In this document: one piece after another, positions 34,969-43,667 of the stretch
Layout: each line of letters opens with the position of its first letter
Position numbering within the stretch: position 1 is the stretch's first letter
NCBI GenBank assembly: GCA_027080135.1
Contig: JALWUJ010000129.1
Location: 1 to 44,818 of the forward strand
Reading direction: 5' to 3'
From: Flavobacteriaceae bacterium
GTDB lineage: Bacteria; Bacteroidota; Bacteroidia; Flavobacteriales; Flavobacteriaceae
DNA length: 44,818 bases
Notes under the pieces: generated by a model
Seen by the model: only the letters and a program-made list of their open reading frames with translations
Database searches by the model: none
Told to the model about the DNA's origin: nothing
Translations under genes and position numbers: made by a program

Positions 34969-36003
34969 TTAATCTACTTCTTCCATCGCAACCACTTGAT
35001 ATAAATCTTTTCCGTTTTGTGAAAATGGTTGGTAATAGGTAGTGTTATAAACTACATATTTTTGTCCTTCTATATCTACCTCTTCACCACCTTCAGGAAT
35101 ATTAGTTACTACTGCTCCGTCTGGTGCTTCGACTACTTTATATTTTCCATTTTCTTTAATATAAAAGGCACCTCCAAAATAATAGTAGGTGTCGTCATTT
35201 AGTTTTATGGTTTCCATATCTTTTGGTAAAGAATTTACCACAATATTAGTGGGTGCATTTACAACGGTATAGCCACCAGAAGATTGTTGATAATAAACTC
35301 CTTGATCATAATGATAAGTTGCGTTATTTATTGATACAATAACTGCGGTTGCAGCCAAAGTGGTTATAAAAAAACCAAATGGATGCCAGTATGAGCCGTA
35401 GTGATAACCGTGATAACCATGATAATGATAGGAGTGATAACCACGATAACCATTATAATAACCGCCACTATGACTTACTCGAACATTTCGGTTAACATTA
35501 ACGTTTACATTTCTGTTTCGATTTACATTTCTATTAGTATTTCGGTTTACATTTTTGTTTCTATTAATGTTGGAATTATTATTATTTCCCCTGTTTCTAT
35601 TAGAGGAATTTGTTCTATTACCTGTATTTCTCGATTTGTTTTTAGGTGTTACATTGGATCTGTTTGTTGTTGACTTTCTATTTCCATTAGAGGGTCTAAC
35701 ATTACTTCGGTTTGAAGTTGATGGTCTGGTTCTACTAGTAGAAGGACGTGTAGTTTTTTTTCTGTTGTATTGGCTTGTACTCGGTCTTGAAGTAGCTTTT
35801 CTTGAACCACCGTTTATGGAACCTCCTCGGTTTCCGCCACTATAACTTCTACTAGCACCACCTCTGCTGGCACCGCCGCCTCTACTCATAGATGAACCTC
35901 CTCTGCCTCCGCCTCCGCGACTCATACGTTGTGCTATTAAATCGGTTGTCGAAGTACCTAGTACTAATATGATTACAAATAGTATGTGTTTATAATTTTT
36001 CAT
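34969..36003 (-). CDS. DUF6515 protein with Arg/Gly/Asn-rich disordered region
   Basis: This 344-residue exported protein starts at ATG 36003, where a signal peptide (MKNYKHILFVIILVLGTSTTDLIAQ) begins; a longer frame upstream would overlap the DUF2092 gene and hide the signal. Residues about 29-175 are low complexity: RGGGGRGG and SRGGAS boxes, Ser/Thr-Arg-Pro units, then Asn-Arg repeats. A His/Tyr/Gly-rich patch (about 178-205) precedes a hydrophobic segment (about 208-225). The C-terminal DUF6515 domain (about 230-340) has repeated YYYFGGAFYIKENGKYKVVEAP-like units. Function unknown. It lies 13 bases after the DUF2092 gene, a pairing I recall from other flavobacteria. Confidence 0.85.
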   Translation of the reverse strand: MKNYKHILFVIILVLGTSTTDLIAQRMSRGGGGRGGSSMSRGGGASRGGASRSYSGGNRGGSINGGSRKATSRPSTSQYNRKKTTRPSTSRTRPSTSNRSNVRPSNGNRKSTTNRSNVTPKNKSRNTGNRTNSSNRNRGNNNNSNINRNKNVNRNTNRNVNRNRNVNVNVNRNVRVSHSGGYYNGYRGYHSYHYHGYHGYHYGSYWHPFGFFITTLAATAVIVSINNATYHYDQGVYYQQSSGGYTVVNAPTNIVVNSLPKDMETIKLNDDTYYYFGGAFYIKENGKYKVVEAPDGAVVTNIPEGGEEVDIEGQKYVVYNTTYYQPFSQNGKDLYQVVAMEEVD

Positions 36004-36016
36004 GTCTATCTGGGTT

Positions 36017-36736
36017 TTAATTTTTTGGAATAAATTTCTTTCTAACGGAACCTTCTGGTGCTTTAAACTCAAACATTACGTCGGGTAATTTTGGATTTAT
36101 TCTCCAGTTGGAATATACTGCTTCGTAATATTCCTTATCACTTGTTTTTGAAATAATCACCATTTTATAGGGTAAGTTAGTTTCTTTTTCAATCCAAATC
36201 TGAAGGGTATGATTGTCGTTAGATGCTTCAAGCGAAATGCAATTAACATCATTTATATTTTCTTCTCCAAAATAAAGAAGCTGATCGTAATTGTTTAAAA
36301 TGTCATCGGTAAGTGTAGGGTACAGAAAATCTGCCGCAGGAAAATAAATTCCGTATCGGCTATTAATAGTGTCAATTAAAGCTAATGTGTTTACTGGAGC
36401 ATCTAATATATCGTATTCGTTTTTATCGAATAAGAAGTATGAAAAATCTTTCCCATTGTACCAAAAGCTTTTGTTTCCCTTTGTGCCGCTATTTTTGATA
36501 AACAATTTGTTAGCACCTTTAAGGTAAACATCACTAAGTTTTTCGGTTTCTTCACCTTTTTCATTAACAAGATAACTATCTACAGTATAACTGCAAGAGG
36601 TTAAGTCGCCAATGGTTTTTGTTAAGCTGTCTAAACTTTCAACTGCTCTTGTGTCGTATTCTCCCTCTCCAGAAGAATTACAGGAAACAAAAAACAATGC
36701 AGACAATATTGAATACAGAATTATTTTTTTTCTCAT
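36017..36736 (-). CDS. DUF2092 family lipoprotein
   Basis: This 239-residue lipoprotein has a signal peptide ending in FFVSCNS. The mature part matches DUF2092 proteins, which resemble LolA/LolB-type beta-structures: SCSYTVDSYLVNEKGE, DVYLKGANKLFIKNSG, FWYNGKDFSYFLFDKNEYDIL, then GIYFPAADFLYP and LQIWIEKETNLPYKMVII. The fold suggests binding of a lipid or hydrophobic ligand, which is inference. It is expressed together with the DUF6515 gene. Confidence 0.83.
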   Translation of the reverse strand: MRKKIILYSILSALFFVSCNSSGEGEYDTRAVESLDSLTKTIGDLTSCSYTVDSYLVNEKGEETEKLSDVYLKGANKLFIKNSGTKGNKSFWYNGKDFSYFLFDKNEYDILDAPVNTLALIDTINSRYGIYFPAADFLYPTLTDDILNNYDQLLYFGEENINDVNCISLEASNDNHTLQIWIEKETNLPYKMVIISKTSDKEYYEAVYSNWRINPKLPDVMFEFKAPEGSVRKKFIPKN

Positions 36737-36848
36737 TTGAAATATTTTTATAATTGAATTAAAATGAATGCTAAATATAATTAAATTTTGATAGCTCTCA
36801 ACAGTTTTAATTATTTAATATTGACTAATACAAATGGTTAAAAAAAAA

Positions 36849-36870
36849 AGAGTCCTATTCCTAAGACTCT
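36849..36870 (-). terminator. secA terminator
   Basis: AGAGTC and GACTCT form the stem with further pairs inside; on the minus strand it is followed by about ten Ts (complement of 36840-36849). It lies 24 bases after the secA stop codon. Good intrinsic terminator. Confidence 0.9.
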
Positions 36871-36893
36871 AATTTTATTTAAAAGTTTAGTTT

Positions 36894-39800
36894 CTATTGT
36901 TCTACCAACACCCATTCTCCTTTGTCTAATAAAGGAATGGCTTGTTTAAATTTAACCGTTTTATTCTCCCCACTCATTACATTTTTGATGGTAACTTTTT
37001 CGTTACGACCAATTTTTGGACGCTCTCTAACTATGGTTTCGGTAACTTGTTGTTGCCGTTGTGTTTGACCTGCTGCACGAGATTCGGCAGCACGTTCGTC
37101 CATATTTTGGATTTCGTCTTTCTGTTCTTTTAAGTTTTTATTAGCTTTTACGCGTTGTGCTTCTCTAATTTGTTGTTGGTTTTCTTGGGGTAATTCTCCT
37201 TTAAATAAGAAAGAAATAACATCTTTATTCACTTGCTCTATCATTGCTTTAAACAACTCAAAAGCTTCAAATTTGTAAATTAGCAAAGGATCTTTTTGCT
37301 CGTGAACTGCTAATTGTACCGACTGTTTAAGCTCATCCATTTTACGTAAATGAGTTTTCCAAGCATCGTCGATAATTGCTAAAGAGATGTTCTTTTCGAA
37401 ATCTTGAATTAATTGTTTTCCTTGTGTTTCGTAGGCTTTTTCAAGATCGGTTGCAACGTTTAATGTTTTTACACCGTCGGTAAAAGGAACCAGAATACGT
37501 TTGTATTGGTCTTTTTGGGTTTCATATACATTTTTAATTATTGGAAAAGCTGTCTCGGCATTTCGAATCATTTTTTCTTGGTAATGATTGTATGCTGCAT
37601 GGTAAACTTTTCCTGCAATTTCTTGTGTGTTCATTTTTTCGAATTCACTTTCGGAAACAGGAGAGGTTAATGAGAAGTAACGAATTAATTCAAATTCAAA
37701 ATTCTTAAAATCTTGTGCTCCTTTGTTGTCTTCAGTAATAACTTCGGCAGTGTCAAAAATCATGTTGGCAATATCCACTCTCAAACGTTCTCCAAACAAC
37801 GCATGGAAACGACGTTTGTAAACTACTTCACGCTGGGCGTTCATTACATCATCATATTCCAATAATCGTTTACGAATACCAAAGTTGTTTTCTTCTACTT
37901 TTTTCTGGGCTCTTTCAATAGATTTTGAAATCATAGAATGCTGAATTACTTCGCCTTCTTTTAATCCCATTTTATCCATCATTTTTGCAATACGTTCGCT
38001 TCCAAAAAGACGCATTAAATTATCATCCAATGCTACGTAAAACTGTGAACTTCCTGGATCTCCTTGACGACCACTACGACCCCGTAACTGTCTGTCAACA
38101 CGTCGAGAATCGTGACGTTCGGTACCTACAATTGCTAAACCTCCCGCTTTTTTAACTTCGTCTGAAAGTTTAATATCCGTACCACGACCTGCCATATTAG
38201 TAGCAATAGTTACTACTCCCGAGTGCCCAGCTTCTTCAACAATATCTGCTTCTTTTTTATGAAGTTTTGCGTTTAATACATTGTGTTTTATGTTTCGAAT
38301 ACTTAACATTTTACTTAATAACTCAGATATTTCTACTGAAGTTGTACCAATTAAAACGGGTCTTCCTTCTTTTGTAAGTTGGGTTACTTCTTCAATAACA
38401 GCATTGTACTTTTCGCGTTTTGTTTTGTAAATTTTATCTTCTCTGTCGTCACGTTGTATAGGTCTATTGGTAGGAATTTCAACTACATCTAATTTATAAA
38501 TTTCCCAAAGTTCGCCTGCTTCTGTTACGGCTGTACCTGTCATACCCGAAAGTTTCCGGTACATTCTAAAGTAATTTTGAAGTGTAATGGTTGCAAAGGT
38601 TTGGGTAGCTGCTTCAATTTTTACGTTTTCTTTTGCTTCAATGGCTTGATGTAGTCCGTCACTATAGCGTCTTCCGTCCATAATACGTCCCGTAGATTCA
38701 TCCACAATCATCACCTTATTGTCCATCACCACATATTGTTGGTCTTTTTCGAATAATGAATAGGCTTTCAATAACTGATTCATCGTATGAATACGCTCAC
38801 TTTTAATTCCGAAGTCTCTGAAAAGGATTTCTTTTTTCTCAGCTTCTTCTTCTGAGGAAAGGTTTTGAGCTTCAATTTTTGCAATTTCAACACCTATTTC
38901 TGGCATAACAAAGAAATCTGGATTGTCGGAACCCGAAAGGTATTCAACACCTTTATCTGTTAATTCAATCTGGTTGTTTTTTTCGTCAATCACATAATAC
39001 AACTCCGCATCTACCTTAGGCATTTCACGGTTATTGTCTGACATATAATGGTTTTCTGTTTTTTGAAGTAATTGTCTTATTCCTTCTTCAGAAAGATATT
39101 TAATTAGGGCTTTGTTTTTAGGGATACCTCTATAAACTCTTAAAAGTTGAAATCCTCCTTCTTTTTCATCGCCAGAGGCAATTAGTTTTTTTGCTTCGGC
39201 TAAAACACTTGTTAAATATTTTTTTTGAACAGCAACAATGTCGGCTACTTTTGGCTTTAATTCATTAAATTCATGACGGTCACCCTGTGGTACTGGACCT
39301 GAAATAATTAAAGGAGTACGTGCATCATCAATTAATACCGAATCTACCTCATCTACAATGGCGTAATGATGTGGGCGTTGCACCAAATCTTCTGGTGCAT
39401 GTGCCATGTTATCTCTTAGGTAATCAAAACCGAATTCGTTGTTGGTTCCGTAGGTTATATCTGCGTTATAGGCTTTTCTTCGTTCTTCGGAATTGGGTTG
39501 ATGATGATCTATACAATCTACGCTTAAGCCGTGAAACTGAAAAAGAGGAGCCATCCACGCACTATCTCGTTTTGCTAAATAATCGTTTACTGTTACTAAA
39601 TGAACTCCATTTCCAGCTAAACCATTTAAATACATTGGAAGTGTTGCTACCAGTGTTTTACCTTCTCCAGTTTGCATTTCTGCTACTTTTCCTTGGTGTA
39701 ATGCTATACCTCCAATAAGCTGAACATCGTAATGTACCATGTCCCAAGTAACTTCTTTACCAGCAGCGTTCCAAGAGTTTTTCCAGATAGCTTTGTCGCC

Positions 39801-40250
39801 ATCTAGGCTAACATAGTCTTTAGTAGCTGAAATTTCTCTATCGAAAGGAGTGGCATCAACGGTAAGAGTTTGGTTATCTTTAAAACGTTTTGCTGTTTCT
39901 TTCATAACGGCAAATGCTTCTGGAAGAATTTCGTCTAAGGTTTTCTTTTCGGCTTCGTAACGTTCGTCTTTTAGTTTGTCTATTTTTTGATAGATTTCTT
40001 CTTTTTCGTTAATATCTTCAACGGTTTCTGAACGTTTTTCAAGATCATCTATTTGTTGCTGAATTGCTTTTTGGTCTTCTTTAATTTTGTTTTTAAATTC
40101 GACTGTTTTTGCTCTAAGTTCATCTATTGAAAGGCTTGAAATTGCACTTTCAAATGTTTTTATTTTATTTACTATTGGTTGAATGTCTCCAATATCTTTT
40201 TTGGATTTATCTCCAACAAATATTTTTAAAACGCTATCTAATATTCCCAT
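36894..40250 (-). CDS. secA: Preprotein translocase ATPase SecA
   Basis: This 1118-residue cytosolic motor drives proteins through SecYEG using ATP. Walker A is MQTGEGKTLVATLP, motif II IVDEVDSVLIDDARTPLI, and the second half has GTTSVEISE, NMAGRGTDIKL and QLRGRSGRQGDPG. It is longer than E. coli SecA (901) because of insertions in the N-terminal half and scaffold region (for example SLSSEEEAEKKEILFRDFGIKSE). The C-terminal Cys-rich zinc domain is missing; the protein ends in IGRNEKVTIKNVMSGENKTVKFKQAIPLL and GEWVLVEQ. It is a single gene with its own terminator. Confidence 0.98.
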   Translation of the reverse strand: MGILDSVLKIFVGDKSKKDIGDIQPIVNKIKTFESAISSLSIDELRAKTVEFKNKIKEDQKAIQQQIDDLEKRSETVEDINEKEEIYQKIDKLKDERYEAEKKTLDEILPEAFAVMKETAKRFKDNQTLTVDATPFDREISATKDYVSLDGDKAIWKNSWNAAGKEVTWDMVHYDVQLIGGIALHQGKVAEMQTGEGKTLVATLPMYLNGLAGNGVHLVTVNDYLAKRDSAWMAPLFQFHGLSVDCIDHHQPNSEERRKAYNADITYGTNNEFGFDYLRDNMAHAPEDLVQRPHHYAIVDEVDSVLIDDARTPLIISGPVPQGDRHEFNELKPKVADIVAVQKKYLTSVLAEAKKLIASGDEKEGGFQLLRVYRGIPKNKALIKYLSEEGIRQLLQKTENHYMSDNNREMPKVDAELYYVIDEKNNQIELTDKGVEYLSGSDNPDFFVMPEIGVEIAKIEAQNLSSEEEAEKKEILFRDFGIKSERIHTMNQLLKAYSLFEKDQQYVVMDNKVMIVDESTGRIMDGRRYSDGLHQAIEAKENVKIEAATQTFATITLQNYFRMYRKLSGMTGTAVTEAGELWEIYKLDVVEIPTNRPIQRDDREDKIYKTKREKYNAVIEEVTQLTKEGRPVLIGTTSVEISELLSKMLSIRNIKHNVLNAKLHKKEADIVEEAGHSGVVTIATNMAGRGTDIKLSDEVKKAGGLAIVGTERHDSRRVDRQLRGRSGRQGDPGSSQFYVALDDNLMRLFGSERIAKMMDKMGLKEGEVIQHSMISKSIERAQKKVEENNFGIRKRLLEYDDVMNAQREVVYKRRFHALFGERLRVDIANMIFDTAEVITEDNKGAQDFKNFEFELIRYFSLTSPVSESEFEKMNTQEIAGKVYHAAYNHYQEKMIRNAETAFPIIKNVYETQKDQYKRILVPFTDGVKTLNVATDLEKAYETQGKQLIQDFEKNISLAIIDDAWKTHLRKMDELKQSVQLAVHEQKDPLLIYKFEAFELFKAMIEQVNKDVISFLFKGELPQENQQQIREAQRVKANKNLKEQKDEIQNMDERAAESRAAGQTQRQQQVTETIVRERPKIGRNEKVTIKNVMSGENKTVKFKQAIPLLDKGEWVLVEQ

Positions 40251-40266
40251 TTTATGTATGTTGTTT

Positions 40267-40287
40267 TTAAAAGGAATTTCCTTTTAA
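40267..40287. promoter_or_regulatory. 21-bp palindrome in the secA leader
   Basis: TTAAAAGGAA and its complement flank one central base, 17 bases before the secA start. In the transcript it would form a short-looped stem that holds an AAGGA-like sequence. It could be a protein-binding site or a translation control element; no partner is evident. Confidence 0.35.
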
Positions 40288-40496
40288 TTATTCTTTTTTG
40301 TATTAATAGTGGTTTAATCTTTATATTTTAGCCACATTGTGCACTAAGTTATCTACTAAGTTTACGAAGTAAGGGTTCAAAAATCAGTATTTAATAAATG
40401 CATAAAGTTTGTTTTTATAATTGTACAAAAAAACTGCAAAAAAACAACATAGCCAAAGGTTCAGCTGTTTTTAGTTTTTTATGTTTTAGGCAAAAA

Positions 40497-40520
40497 AAAA
40501 GTCTCTAATTAGAGACTTTT
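40497..40520 (-). terminator. Terminator of the DUF2795 gene
   Basis: AAAAGTCTCT and AGAGACTTTT form a perfect 10-bp stem around AATT, 15 bases after the stop codon, with nine Ts on the minus strand (complement of 40492-40500). Confidence 0.9.
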
Positions 40521-40535
40521 CTTTGTTATTAATTT

Positions 40536-40757
40536 TTAATATTCATCTTCGTTCCACAGATAATCTTCGTCTGTGGGATAATCTGGCCAAATCTCTTCAA
40601 TAGAGTCGTAAGAATCACCTTCGTCTTCTATGGCTTGAAGGTTTTCTACAACTTCCATTGGAGCACCAGTTCTAATAGAGTAATCTATTAATTCATCTTT
40701 CGTTGCGGGCCAAGGTGCATCACTTAAATACGATGCTAATTCTAATGTCCAATACAT
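40536..40757 (-). CDS. DUF2795 domain protein
   Basis: This 73-residue acidic cytosolic protein begins with MYWTLELASYLSDAPWPATKDELIDYSIRTGAP and ENLQAIEDEGDSY, the DUF2795 pattern: short helices rich in Asp and Glu, ending in a Trp/Tyr/Asp-rich tail. Function unknown. It is a single-gene unit: terminator below and a good Bacteroidota promoter above. Confidence 0.9.
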   Translation of the reverse strand: MYWTLELASYLSDAPWPATKDELIDYSIRTGAPMEVVENLQAIEDEGDSYDSIEEIWPDYPTDEDYLWNEDEY

Positions 40758-40782
40758 AGAAATTATTATTTTTAATTTTCTG

Positions 40783-40813
40783 CAAAAATAATTTTTTTGA
40801 TTAAAAAGTCAAG
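40783..40813 (-). promoter_or_regulatory. Complete Bacteroidota promoter of the DUF2795 gene
   Basis: On the minus strand CTTG (-33, 40813-40810) and TATTTTTG (-7, 40790-40783) are separated by 19 bases, the best full promoter in the window. Transcription should begin near 40777, about 20 bases before the ATG. Confidence 0.75.
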
Positions 40814-40898
40814 TAAAATCGTAATTATTTCTGATTTATTTTTAAGAACGTTTTTAACTAACTAAAAAGCAGTTATTTATAATGGTTTTGTTAAAAAT

Positions 40899-41471
40899 TT
40901 AACTCCTTTTAGGAATCCATTTTATTTCTTCAACCTGTAAGTCATTAGTCAATTTTCGTGCCATCACAAACAAGTAATCCGATAGTCTGTTTAAATACTT
41001 TAAAACCAAAGGATCTATGGTTTCTTCTTCGTTCAAAAGAGTTGCTAAACGCTCGGCACGCCTACAAACACAACGAGCTACGTGACAATGTGACACCGTT
41101 GGATGCCCGCCTGGTAAAACAAAATGCGTCATAGGAGGGAGGCTGTTATTCATTTTGTCCATTTCGGTTTCTAAAAGCTGAATATCTTCTTCATCAATTC
41201 TAGGAATGTTCAATCGTTCTTTACCGCTTTTAAGCTTTTCCTTTTCTGGAGGTGTTGCTAAAATAGCACCTAAAGTAAAAAGACGTTCTTGAATGTGTGA
41301 TAGAATTTTTTTTGAATGTTCATCAATTTCTTGATCTCTTACTACTCCAATAAATGAGTTTAACTCATCTACCGTTCCGTAGCTTTCTATACGAATATGA
41401 TATTTTGGAACTCTTGTTCCGCCAAATAATGCGGTGGTTCCTTTATCGCCTGTTTTGGTGTATATTTTCAT
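40899..41471 (-). CDS. ATP:cob(I)alamin adenosyltransferase (PduO-type)
   Basis: This 190-residue enzyme attaches the 5'-deoxyadenosyl group to cob(I)alamin to make coenzyme B12. The N-terminal ATP loop TKTGDKGTTALFGG, the RIESYGTVDELNSFIG helix, and the C-terminal CRRAERLATLL with YLNRLSDYLFVMAR are diagnostic of the PduO/MMAB family. Length and domain content are standard. It fits with the MeaB gene in the same window: both serve methylmalonyl-CoA mutase, but they are 19 kb apart and not co-transcribed. Confidence 0.95.
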   Translation of the reverse strand: MKIYTKTGDKGTTALFGGTRVPKYHIRIESYGTVDELNSFIGVVRDQEIDEHSKKILSHIQERLFTLGAILATPPEKEKLKSGKERLNIPRIDEEDIQLLETEMDKMNNSLPPMTHFVLPGGHPTVSHCHVARCVCRRAERLATLLNEEETIDPLVLKYLNRLSDYLFVMARKLTNDLQVEEIKWIPKRS

Positions 41472-41510
41472 AAGACACTAATTTCACTAATTTTCACGAA
41501 AGTAATTATT

Positions 41511-41716
41511 TCTCTGCGATCTTTGAGAAAAACCTCTGCGAACTTTGCGGTTAAAAATCTATTACCGTACCCTTCGATACAATTTCAAGAAAAATGAAAT
41601 CACTCAGGGTATTTGAATGCAATGTCATTGAGTGTCCCGATTTTTTTTGGGATGTATCGAAACGACTTTTCTTTGCGACCTTTGCGTAAAACCTCTGCGA
41701 CCTTTGCGGTTAAAAA
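41511..41716. repeat. Composite intergenic repeat: two related blocks around an imperfect palindrome
   Basis: Block 1 (41511-41556) and block 2 (41668-41716) share the CTCTGCGA-N-CTTTGCGGTTAAA frame. Between them TTCGATACA and TGTATCGAA (near 41572 and 41652) form the ends of a palindrome with inner stems CACTCA/TGAGTG and TCCCGA/TTGGGA. From memory these elements are widespread intergenic repeats in flavobacteria. Related fragments occur at 2902-2940 (CTTCGATAC, CACTCAG) and 42428-42450 (CGCAAAGG, GCAAAG). No coding capacity. Confidence 0.7.
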
Positions 41717-41718
41717 AG

Positions 41719-42423
41719 CTAAACCCGTTTATAAATAAAACCAGGAACCAACTTCAACGCCCAAGCAATCAATCGCCATCGTTTTGAAATATAAGCCACA
41801 TCTCTTTTGTTTTTAATGGCGCTAAAAATTTGTTTGGCAGCTTTCTCTTTGCTCGAAACCCAAAATAAATTATCGCCCAAAGCCATAGCTGTATCTACAT
41901 ATCCTGGACGAATATCGGTGATGTAAATTGGTTTTTTTGCCATCTTCCGAAGGCTTTCTAAATAATTAATCTGATAGGCTTTTGAAGCAAAATAAGCAGG
42001 AGCGTGTTTACTTCCTCTTAATCCTGCCACAGAGCTGATAGCAGTAATATGACCAAATCCTTGTGTTCTAAAATAGTTAAAGGTCCAGTCCATAATCTCG
42101 GTAAAAGCCTTTACGTTGAGGTTAACTGTTTTTTCATCTTCAGAATAGTCTAATTTGTTATTTTCATCACCTATTCCAGAACTCATTATTAGTAAATCTA
42201 ATCCTCCTAGTTGATTAACCAATTCAGCTAATTTTTCTGAGTTACTTTCTGTAGTACAGTCAAAAGAATTAATGATAAATTTTTCTGGATTTGTTGTTTT
42301 AACCTCTTCGAGTAGCTCTTTACGTCTTCCTGTAATTCCGACTTGATAATTGTTGTTAACAAGAAGTGTTGCGAGTTCTTTTCCAATTCCTGAAGAGGCT
42401 CCTATGATGATTGCTTTTTTCAT
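41719..42423 (-). CDS. Short-chain dehydrogenase/reductase
   Basis: This 234-residue NAD(P)-dependent oxidoreductase starts at ATG 42423, directly before the Rossmann strand; a GTG five codons upstream adds only a short extra. The motifs are IGASSGIGKEL near residue 6, MSSGIGDE in place of NNAG, ISSVAGL for the Ser, and YFASKAY for the Tyr-Lys pair. The replaced NAG motif is seen in some subfamilies. The C-terminus ends in a hydrophobic segment (WALKLVPGFIY). Substrate unknown. The upstream gap holds a repeat fragment. Confidence 0.85.
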   Translation of the reverse strand: MKKAIIIGASSGIGKELATLLVNNNYQVGITGRRKELLEEVKTTNPEKFIINSFDCTTESNSEKLAELVNQLGGLDLLIMSSGIGDENNKLDYSEDEKTVNLNVKAFTEIMDWTFNYFRTQGFGHITAISSVAGLRGSKHAPAYFASKAYQINYLESLRKMAKKPIYITDIRPGYVDTAMALGDNLFWVSSKEKAAKQIFSAIKNKRDVAYISKRWRLIAWALKLVPGFIYKRV

Positions 42424-42470
42424 ATTAATGACACGCAAAGGTGCTAAGATGCAAAGCCTTTTGTGTTTGC

Positions 42471-42638
42471 TTAATTATTGTTTTCTTTTTTCTTTTCGTA
42501 ATAGCTTTTTCTGAAACTTCTGCGGTTTCTACTTCTTGTTTTTTTGGTGTTATATTTATTCCAGAAAAGAAGTAAAATAAGAAAGGCAATACCAGCTACA
42601 ACAAGAAATATTGGGTTTGTGAGTAGATGTGATTCCAT
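42471..42638 (-). CDS. Small membrane protein with a basic tail
   Basis: This 55-residue frame starts at ATG 42638 (MESHLLTNP); a longer form from 42659 adds seven residues. One membrane helix (IFLVVAGIAFLILLLFW) is followed by a strongly basic tail (KKTRSRNRRSFRKSYYEKKKE), which by the positive-inside rule would be cytoplasmic. I do not recognise it. Its codon use is like the neighbours, and it lies in a gap of suitable size, so it is probably real, but evidence is thin. Confidence 0.5.
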   Translation of the reverse strand: MESHLLTNPIFLVVAGIAFLILLLFWNKYNTKKTRSRNRRSFRKSYYEKKKENNN

Positions 42639-42794
42639 AATAGGTTTTAATTGAAACAAATATAGAAAAATAAAAATTTGAGATTTTTATTGGGATATTT
42701 CGTTACGTTTGCTGAAAAACACAAACAATCAGTGCAAATCTTTGGCTAAAATATGTTTGGCTGTAGAGTGCTAACAGAGAACTGAAGACTGAAT

Positions 42795-43481
42795 TTACTT
42801 AATCCGTTCATCACTAGAAACCATTCCATCGACTAATCTAATAATTCGGTGGGCATGTTCTGCAATATCTTCTTCGTGAGTAACAATGATAACGGTGTTT
42901 CCTTTTTGATGAATTTCATTAAACAAAGCCATAATCTCAACAGAAGTTTTCGAATCTAAATTTCCTGTAGGTTCATCGGCAAGAATTATGGAAGGTCTGT
43001 TTACCAAAGCTCTTCCCACGGCAACACGTTGCCTTTGTCCACCTGACAACTGACTTGGTTTATGGTCCATTCTGTCTGCTAGACCAACATCGGTTAATAC
43101 TTCCTCGGCACGTTTTTTTCGTTCTTCTTTATTTGCTCCAGCATAAATCATGGGTAAAGCCACATTGTCTAAAGCAGTAGTTCTTGGTAATAAATTAAAG
43201 GTCTGAAATACAAAACCAATTTCTTTGTTTCGGATTTCTGCAAGCTCGTCTTGTGACATATTACTTACGTCTTTTCCGTTGAGTTCGTAGCTTCCAGAAG
43301 TGGGGGTGTCTAAACAACCTAAAAGATTCATCAAGGTAGATTTTCCAGATCCCGAAGGCCCCATTAAAGCAACGTATTCGCCTTTTTCTATATCTAAATC
43401 AATTCCCTTTAAAACCTTTACTACTTCTTGCCCAAGAGGGAAGTTTCTAACAATATTTCTAATTTTTATGACTAAACTCAT
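42795..43481 (-). CDS. ABC transporter ATP-binding protein (MacB/LolD type)
   Basis: This 228-residue ATPase has Walker [10 protein letters not shown] near residue 42, the Q-loop [11 protein letters not shown], signature [15 protein letters not shown], Walker [16 protein letters not shown] and the His switch [11 protein letters not shown]. This layout is typical of the MacB/LolD/FtsE group that powers mechanotransmission proteins rather than substrate channels. No permease gene is adjacent in the window, so the partner must be elsewhere. The adjacent gap holds repeat-like GAAGACTGAA sequences. Confidence 0.93.
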   Translation of the reverse strand: MSLVIKIRNIVRNFPLGQEVVKVLKGIDLDIEKGEYVALMGPSGSGKSTLMNLLGCLDTPTSGSYELNGKDVSNMSQDELAEIRNKEIGFVFQTFNLLPRTTALDNVALPMIYAGANKEERKKRAEEVLTDVGLADRMDHKPSQLSGGQRQRVAVGRALVNRPSIILADEPTGNLDSKTSVEIMALFNEIHQKGNTVIIVTHEEDIAEHAHRIIRLVDGMVSSDERIK

Positions 43482-43667
43482 TAATACTTTATGTTTTTAT
43501 CTTTTACAAGATTTTTTTTAATTAAATAGAATCGTTTTTCTTACTAATTCTATATTCTGTTGGTTTGGTGTTAGAAGACAGGAGACGGAAGTAAAAACTA
43601 AAACTGCGGTCTTCGGTCTTCAAGCATCAACTTTAATTCTACATAAGACGTAATCTCCTAATTCTTG

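Noticed and set aside
35401-35845. Plus-strand frames of 90 and 96 codons rich in Ile/Val or Leu/Phe
   Set aside because: These are mirror images of the Asn-Arg and His-Tyr repeats in the DUF6515 gene and carry no domain.
39320-39718. 132-codon plus-strand frame inside secA
   Set aside because: Antisense to the highly conserved SecA motor region; no start context or family match.
41511-41716. Possible short CRISPR-like array (two similar blocks)
   Set aside because: Only two diverged blocks with a palindrome between them, no regular spacers and no cas genes; better explained as an intergenic repeat.
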